IMG/VR virus record: IMGVR_UViG_3300032770_000001
Span: 1 to 64,000 of that record
From: a virus
Strand: one strand, 5' to 3'
DNA: 64,000 bases
The position numbers and the translations under genes are program-made. Under the pieces are notes generated by a model, which had not been told where the DNA came from, did not search any database, and was given only the letters and a program-made list of their open reading frames with translations. Below are positions 60,700 through 64,000 of this stretch, piece after piece; positions within the stretch are counted from its first letter, which is position 1, and every line of letters starts with the position of its first letter.

Positions 60700-61236
60700 T
60701 TATGCCTTTGCCGACTTTTTGTTTGCCTGAAAGCTTCCGGCTCTCAGCAGAAAATCAATGAACCCCTGATATGACATGTCCGACTTCGCGTGACTGCATA
60801 TCTTGCAGCAGCTAACCACGTTGTCAGCGACGTAGCCCCGGCTGTTTTCCTTCCGGTCGATGCCGTTGTAAGCGAAGGTCACGTTCGTCCATTTCACGAT
60901 CTGAAGAATTGAAGGCTCAGCACCGCAGTAATGACAATTGCCTACCAGCAGCGCATTTGCTTCATCCTCGCTCAATGACCATTCAAGCCCCCGCTTCCCG
61001 GCGTTGCTTCTATACCGGGAAAGTACCATGTTCCGAAGAACGTAAAACGGGGCACTGTACTTTCGCCGCAACTCGCGTCTCAAACAGCCGCAACTTCTGG
61101 TGCGCCCACGCTTTAGGGCGTCATAGGCCACGACTTTTCGAGGACTGCCGCAGTCGCACTGGACAACCGCATCTGATCCGATACGCTGCCAAATGACTAG
61201 GCGTCCGAACCTCTCCAGTTTCGGCATCTCTACCAT
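60700..61236 (-). CDS. HNH homing endonuclease
   Basis: 178 residues from 61236 (61227 also possible). N-terminal AP2-like DNA-binding part ending GRTRSCGCLRREL, then CHYCGAEP, YNGIDRKENSRGYVADN and CCKICSHAKSDMSYQGFIDF, the HNH core with two zinc Cys pairs. Paralogous to the gene at 63368. Selfish element at the edge of the virion genes. Confidence 0.88.
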   Translation of the reverse strand: MVEMPKLERFGRLVIWQRIGSDAVVQCDCGSPRKVVAYDALKRGRTRSCGCLRRELRRKYSAPFYVLRNMVLSRYRSNAGKRGLEWSLSEDEANALLVGNCHYCGAEPSILQIVKWTNVTFAYNGIDRKENSRGYVADNVVSCCKICSHAKSDMSYQGFIDFLLRAGSFQANKKSAKA

Positions 61237-61324
61237 AGGGGTCGATAGTTCGAATTTCTCTTCCGACCGATAAAACAAAGTCGAAGCCCGAATTTTGGCT
61301 ACCTCATTCCTTAACAGAGGCACC

Positions 61325-61876
61325 ATGGCATACGACTATCTCGATCAGGACATCATCGCAACGGCGCTCATCCAGCCTTACGATAACGACAGCTTTTACA
61401 ATCCCGTCGTGAACCTGCATACTGGATTCGCGGTGGACGGGACGCACTACACGAACGGGGTGCAGGATGCTGGTCCGGTTTACGCCTCGTGGTACACCGA
61501 GTTCGGAACACCCAATGACCCATACCGGGACGATCAGGCAGTATTCCCCACCTATGGTTTAATACTGCTCTCAAAGGTCTCGATGGTGATCTTGGATGAA
61601 ACGACTCCGGCAACGAACGCCAACCAATTGAAGCTCTGGATGCAGTTCCTCCTGTCAGACAACTTCATGTTGGCAAACAACTTCAATAGCTCTCTTCAGG
61701 GCTTTACCCCTTCCGGACTTGCTTACGCGGATGGCATCGTCTCAGTCATCTACACGCCCGATGCCGGGAACCAGTCGCCGAGCAGCCCTCCGGTACCGAC
61801 CGATAGCGCACAGTCCACAATGGTGGTAAGTATCGATTTCTCAACCGATAGCGCCTATCTCGACGTAGCTTTGTAA
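61325..61876 (+). CDS. putative virion protein
   Basis: 183 residues from the ATG at 61325. Asn/Thr/Ser-rich (VVNLHTGFAVDGTHYTNGVQ; MQFLLSDNFMLANNFNSSLQ). One of two plus-strand genes here. CTTAACAGAGG lies just upstream, and almost the same box precedes the endolysin, so the two may share a regulatory signal. Confidence 0.5.
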   Translation: MAYDYLDQDIIATALIQPYDNDSFYNPVVNLHTGFAVDGTHYTNGVQDAGPVYASWYTEFGTPNDPYRDDQAVFPTYGLILLSKVSMVILDETTPATNANQLKLWMQFLLSDNFMLANNFNSSLQGFTPSGLAYADGIVSVIYTPDAGNQSPSSPPVPTDSAQSTMVVSIDFSTDSAYLDVAL

Positions 61877-61932
61877 ATTTCCGGATTCTTCCACTAACTT
61901 CCAGATTCTCTTAACAGAAGGGATTGAAGGAC

Positions 61933-62721
61933 ATGGCACTCACCGACCAGCAACAACTCGAACTTTGCGTTCAAATCACAGGCTCATTTGAGGGCGGCAC
62001 GCCCCACTACACGGACCTCACAGGCAATCAGGATGGGCAGGGGCTCTCCGCAGGCGTCCTCCAGTGGAACGCCGGACAGGGTACCCTCCAAAGCCTGCTC
62101 GTGAACAACATCGCCCCCAAGATGGGTTGGGACAAGATGCAGACCTTTTTCAAGTCCGACATCCACCACTTCGCCATGCTCCGGGGACAAGACGCCATTC
62201 AATGGTGTCTGGATCACTACATCGAATCCGGCTCAACGCACGTCGCGGCAGCGGCGGCTCAGTGCTGGACTGCGATGCTCGGTCAACCGGAATCGGTAGC
62301 CGGACAAGTGGAAGCCGCCAAGAACTGGCAGTTGATGCGTGCCAACAAATTAGCAGCGCAGTACGCTCCAGACTTTCCGGGCTCCAGCCGCGTGCTGGCT
62401 TTCTTCTTCGATGTGGTAGTTCAGGAAGGTGGAATGATTACGCAGCACGGCTCAGTACAGCCGCTCCCGGCTGGCAGCGATCCTGACTGTTCCGCAGCCC
62501 TGCAACTGGCTCAGGCTAACAGCCCCCACACCCAAGCGATTTGGCAAGCAGCCACAGGCGGGGATCGACTGGCACGTTTGCTCCTGTACTACGGCTATCA
62601 GCGTGCGCTTTTGGGGAATCCGACCTACTTGTGGGATGCGTGTTCTCGACGTGGCTCGATTGCCTGTCGAGGCGGGATCGTGCACAACACGAAGGTGGAC
62701 TTTACTTCGTTGCTGGATTAA
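61933..62721 (+). CDS. endolysin-like peptidoglycan hydrolase (chitosanase/lysozyme fold)
   Basis: 262 residues; ATG at 61933 with AAGGA before it. CVQITGSFEGGTPHYTDLTG followed by NQDGQGLSAGVLQWNAGQG has the Glu and Asp of GH46-like phage hydrolases (FE..., then G-D/G-x-G-x-S-x-G-x-x-Q). The C-terminal half is helical (VLAFFFDVVVQEGGM; LLYYGYQRALLG). No signal peptide, so it would need a holin. Confidence 0.65.
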   Translation: MALTDQQQLELCVQITGSFEGGTPHYTDLTGNQDGQGLSAGVLQWNAGQGTLQSLLVNNIAPKMGWDKMQTFFKSDIHHFAMLRGQDAIQWCLDHYIESGSTHVAAAAAQCWTAMLGQPESVAGQVEAAKNWQLMRANKLAAQYAPDFPGSSRVLAFFFDVVVQEGGMITQHGSVQPLPAGSDPDCSAALQLAQANSPHTQAIWQAATGGDRLARLLLYYGYQRALLGNPTYLWDACSRRGSIACRGGIVHNTKVDFTSLLD

Positions 62722-63079
62722 GCGACCGTTCCCACTCACTGATCTCGGCATCGACAATGCCGATGTCAATCGCGTGCTCTTCTTGAAGACGCTTACGGTA
62801 CGATCTCAATTCATTGATGCGGGTCTCTGCCTGAATTCCGGGCATCTTGTCCTTGCGATACGCCCGTGCAAGACAACGGCCTAACGCACAATCCGGGCAA
62901 CTGATGATGTCCTCTCCCGATGCACTGGTGAAGTTCAATTTGCAACGTTCACAGACATAGTCGTACATGGTGACGCTCATAGATTCCTCTCGTACACGGG
63001 CGGACAAATGAGTCAGTGGGTGATCCTTACCGAAAAAGTCAGTCAATACGTCGCCTAGATCGAAGGGTCTGTCTTTCAC
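62702..63079 (-). CDS. zinc-ribbon protein
   Basis: 125 residues. The middle YDYVCERCKLNFTSASGEDI with SCPDCALGRC is a zinc ribbon of the FmdB type (YDYxCxxC...CPxC). A helical C-terminus follows (INELRSYRKRLQEEHAIDIG). Converges with the endolysin gene, overlapping by 20 bases. Confidence 0.65.
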   Translation of the reverse strand: MKDRPFDLGDVLTDFFGKDHPLTHLSARVREESMSVTMYDYVCERCKLNFTSASGEDIISCPDCALGRCLARAYRKDKMPGIQAETRINELRSYRKRLQEEHAIDIGIVDAEISEWERSLNPATK

Positions 63080-63366
63080 GGAAGCGGCCCGCCTGCTTCG
63101 GCACGAACTCGATTGGTTTCCTCGCGATCTTCAATGGCAGCGAGTTCGTCGGCGTTCGTGGCTCCAGTTCGAGGATCAGGTTGACGGACGGTACGAGCCA
63201 TCGCTTGAAGCTGCTCATCGGTGTAATGCTGAGCCTTCTTGACAGCGAAGTCGTTGAGGTAATAGAGGGCTTGCCCCTCTTCCGGGTCAATGCCCCCTGC
63301 TGAGTATCGCTTGATGACCAACTGCAAATACTCGTGCAGGTCATCGGGTAATTGAATCACGACCAT
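63076..63366 (-). CDS. hypothetical protein
   Basis: 96 residues. MVVIQLPDDLHEYLQLVIKR suggests a short strand-helix (ribbon-helix-helix-like) start, then a helical part and an acidic C-terminus. ATGA overlap with the next gene. Confidence 0.55.
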   Translation of the reverse strand: MVVIQLPDDLHEYLQLVIKRYSAGGIDPEEGQALYYLNDFAVKKAQHYTDEQLQAMARTVRQPDPRTGATNADELAAIEDREETNRVRAEAGGPLP

Positions 63367-63367
63367 T

Positions 63368-63916
63368 TCAACAATCCTTTCGAGCTAGATGAGCGGCACT
63401 CCGTTGCACCCACATAACGAAATCCTCATACGACATATCGCTTTTCGCTCGATTACACACGTGACAGCACGGAACAACGTTGGTCTCGGTGTAACCAATC
63501 GAGTTCTTAACTCTGTCAATACCATTGTAAGTGAATTTTCCGGATTTCACAACATAGGTTTTGAGTGGCTCCACTCCACAGTAATGACAGGGGCTTGCAG
63601 TGAGAACATCGAACTGCTCCGACGTTAGCTCCCAAGACAATCCTCGGTTCTGCGCTGAGCGAATGTAGTTTGCCCAAATTTGATTTCTCGCCCGTACTCC
63701 CGGTTCCAGCAAGCGATTGACTTTCCGGCTTTCGGCCCAAAGGCACCCGCAGCTTCGGGTTCTGCCTTTACGTAGTGCACTTCCCGGCACTACCTTTTCA
63801 ACACCGCAGGCGCAGAGAACTCGCCATTGAACTTCGCCCCACGGCGAATCCTCGCTCCTGCTAAGGACGGTAAGTCTTTCGAACTGCTTCCCAACGAGAT
63901 CGATAAATCTACCCAT
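63368..63916 (-). CDS. HNH homing endonuclease
   Basis: 182 residues. AP2-like start (GKQFERLTVLSRSEDSPWGE; RTRSCGCLWAE), then PCHYCGVEP, YNGIDRVKNSIGYTETN and CCHVCNRAKSDMSYEDFV, the HNH core. Paralogue of the 60700 gene. TATTGT lies five bases before the ATG, without a Shine-Dalgarno. Confidence 0.88.
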   Translation of the reverse strand: MGRFIDLVGKQFERLTVLSRSEDSPWGEVQWRVLCACGVEKVVPGSALRKGRTRSCGCLWAESRKVNRLLEPGVRARNQIWANYIRSAQNRGLSWELTSEQFDVLTASPCHYCGVEPLKTYVVKSGKFTYNGIDRVKNSIGYTETNVVPCCHVCNRAKSDMSYEDFVMWVQRSAAHLARKDC

Positions 63917-63946
63917 ACATTACAATACTGGATAGTCGATCAATTA

Positions 63947-64000
63947 CTACTCCTGCTGGAGAATGGGAAGAGTAGTCGGCGTATTGAGAATCGCCGGGTC
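63947..64000 (-). CDS. C-terminal end of a gene entering from outside the window
   Basis: The frame ends DPAILNTPTTLPILQQE and then has TAG immediately followed by TAA. Only 17 residues are visible, so no identification is possible. Confidence 0.4.
   Translation of the reverse strand, partial: DPAILNTPTTLPILQQE

Noticed and set aside
1-64000. Complete recoding of UAG across the phage
   Set aside because: Many genes end in TAG in sensible places, for example 10268, where TAG is followed by a perfect terminator; large virion genes contain no in-frame TAG. Partial suppression is the most that can be argued.
1-64000. CRISPR array or rRNA gene
   Set aside because: No regularly spaced repeats and no rRNA-like conserved sequence were seen.

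Overview
This window is part of the genome of a large tailed double-stranded DNA bacteriophage. The evidence is a baseplate and fibre block with gpJ-like and gpI-like proteins (contractile-tail type), giant adhesins, an endolysin, free-standing HNH and GIY-YIG homing endonucleases, about a dozen tRNA genes, a phage-type tmRNA, and dozens of small, tightly overlapping genes (ATGA, GTGA and TAATG junctions), many of them zinc ribbons. Nearly all genes are on the minus strand, so transcription mostly runs from high to low coordinates. The host cannot be fixed. Secreted OmpA-like and TonB-like proteins point to a Gram-negative (diderm) host, and a signal peptide followed by LPDAP is a weak hint of Acidobacteriota.

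Layout. 1-13.5 kb: FtsK-gamma-like and TonB-like proteins, a two-enzyme NAD salvage pair (nadV plus nadM-Nudix), a UvrD/PcrA helicase, endonuclease VII, an M41-like protease, a PP2C phosphatase, a DUF3850 protein, a secreted OmpA-like protein, and a broken radical SAM/UDP-sugar dehydrogenase chimera. 13.5-25.8 kb: small accessory genes, tRNA cluster 1 (Gln, Gln, Thr, Thr, Thr, Ile, Ile), and a 631-residue DUF4365-type protein that looks inserted, flanked by 25-bp direct repeats. 25.8-26.9 kb: tRNA cluster 2, with two tRNAs carrying the amber anticodon CTA, a Lys-type tRNA, an odd expanded-loop tRNA and up to three tRNA-like mini-elements lacking the anticodon arm, next to a PTH2-like gene that has an in-frame TAG. 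27-34.8 kb: small genes, a circularly permuted tmRNA, a gene pair joined by an RF2-type +1 frameshift site, an HTH protein, and an alpha-glutamyl/putrescinyl-thymine pyrophosphorylase-like DNA-modification enzyme. 34.8-64 kb: the virion module (gpI-like, gpJ-like, Hint-domain protein, 2544-residue Ig-like adhesin, beta-helix protein), homing endonucleases, and a plus-strand virion protein and endolysin.

The most unusual theme is translation control. The phage appears to carry amber-suppressor tRNAs together with a gene whose conserved domain lies behind an in-frame UAG, its own permuted tmRNA, a CUU UGA C +1 frameshift site like that of prfB, truncated tRNA-like molecules ending in CCA, and a recurrent TATTRT-N5-start arrangement without a Shine-Dalgarno that suggests leaderless early mRNAs. 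UAG is not wholly recoded, because several genes clearly end in TAG. All ten large minus-strand virion genes whose stops were checked end in TAA.
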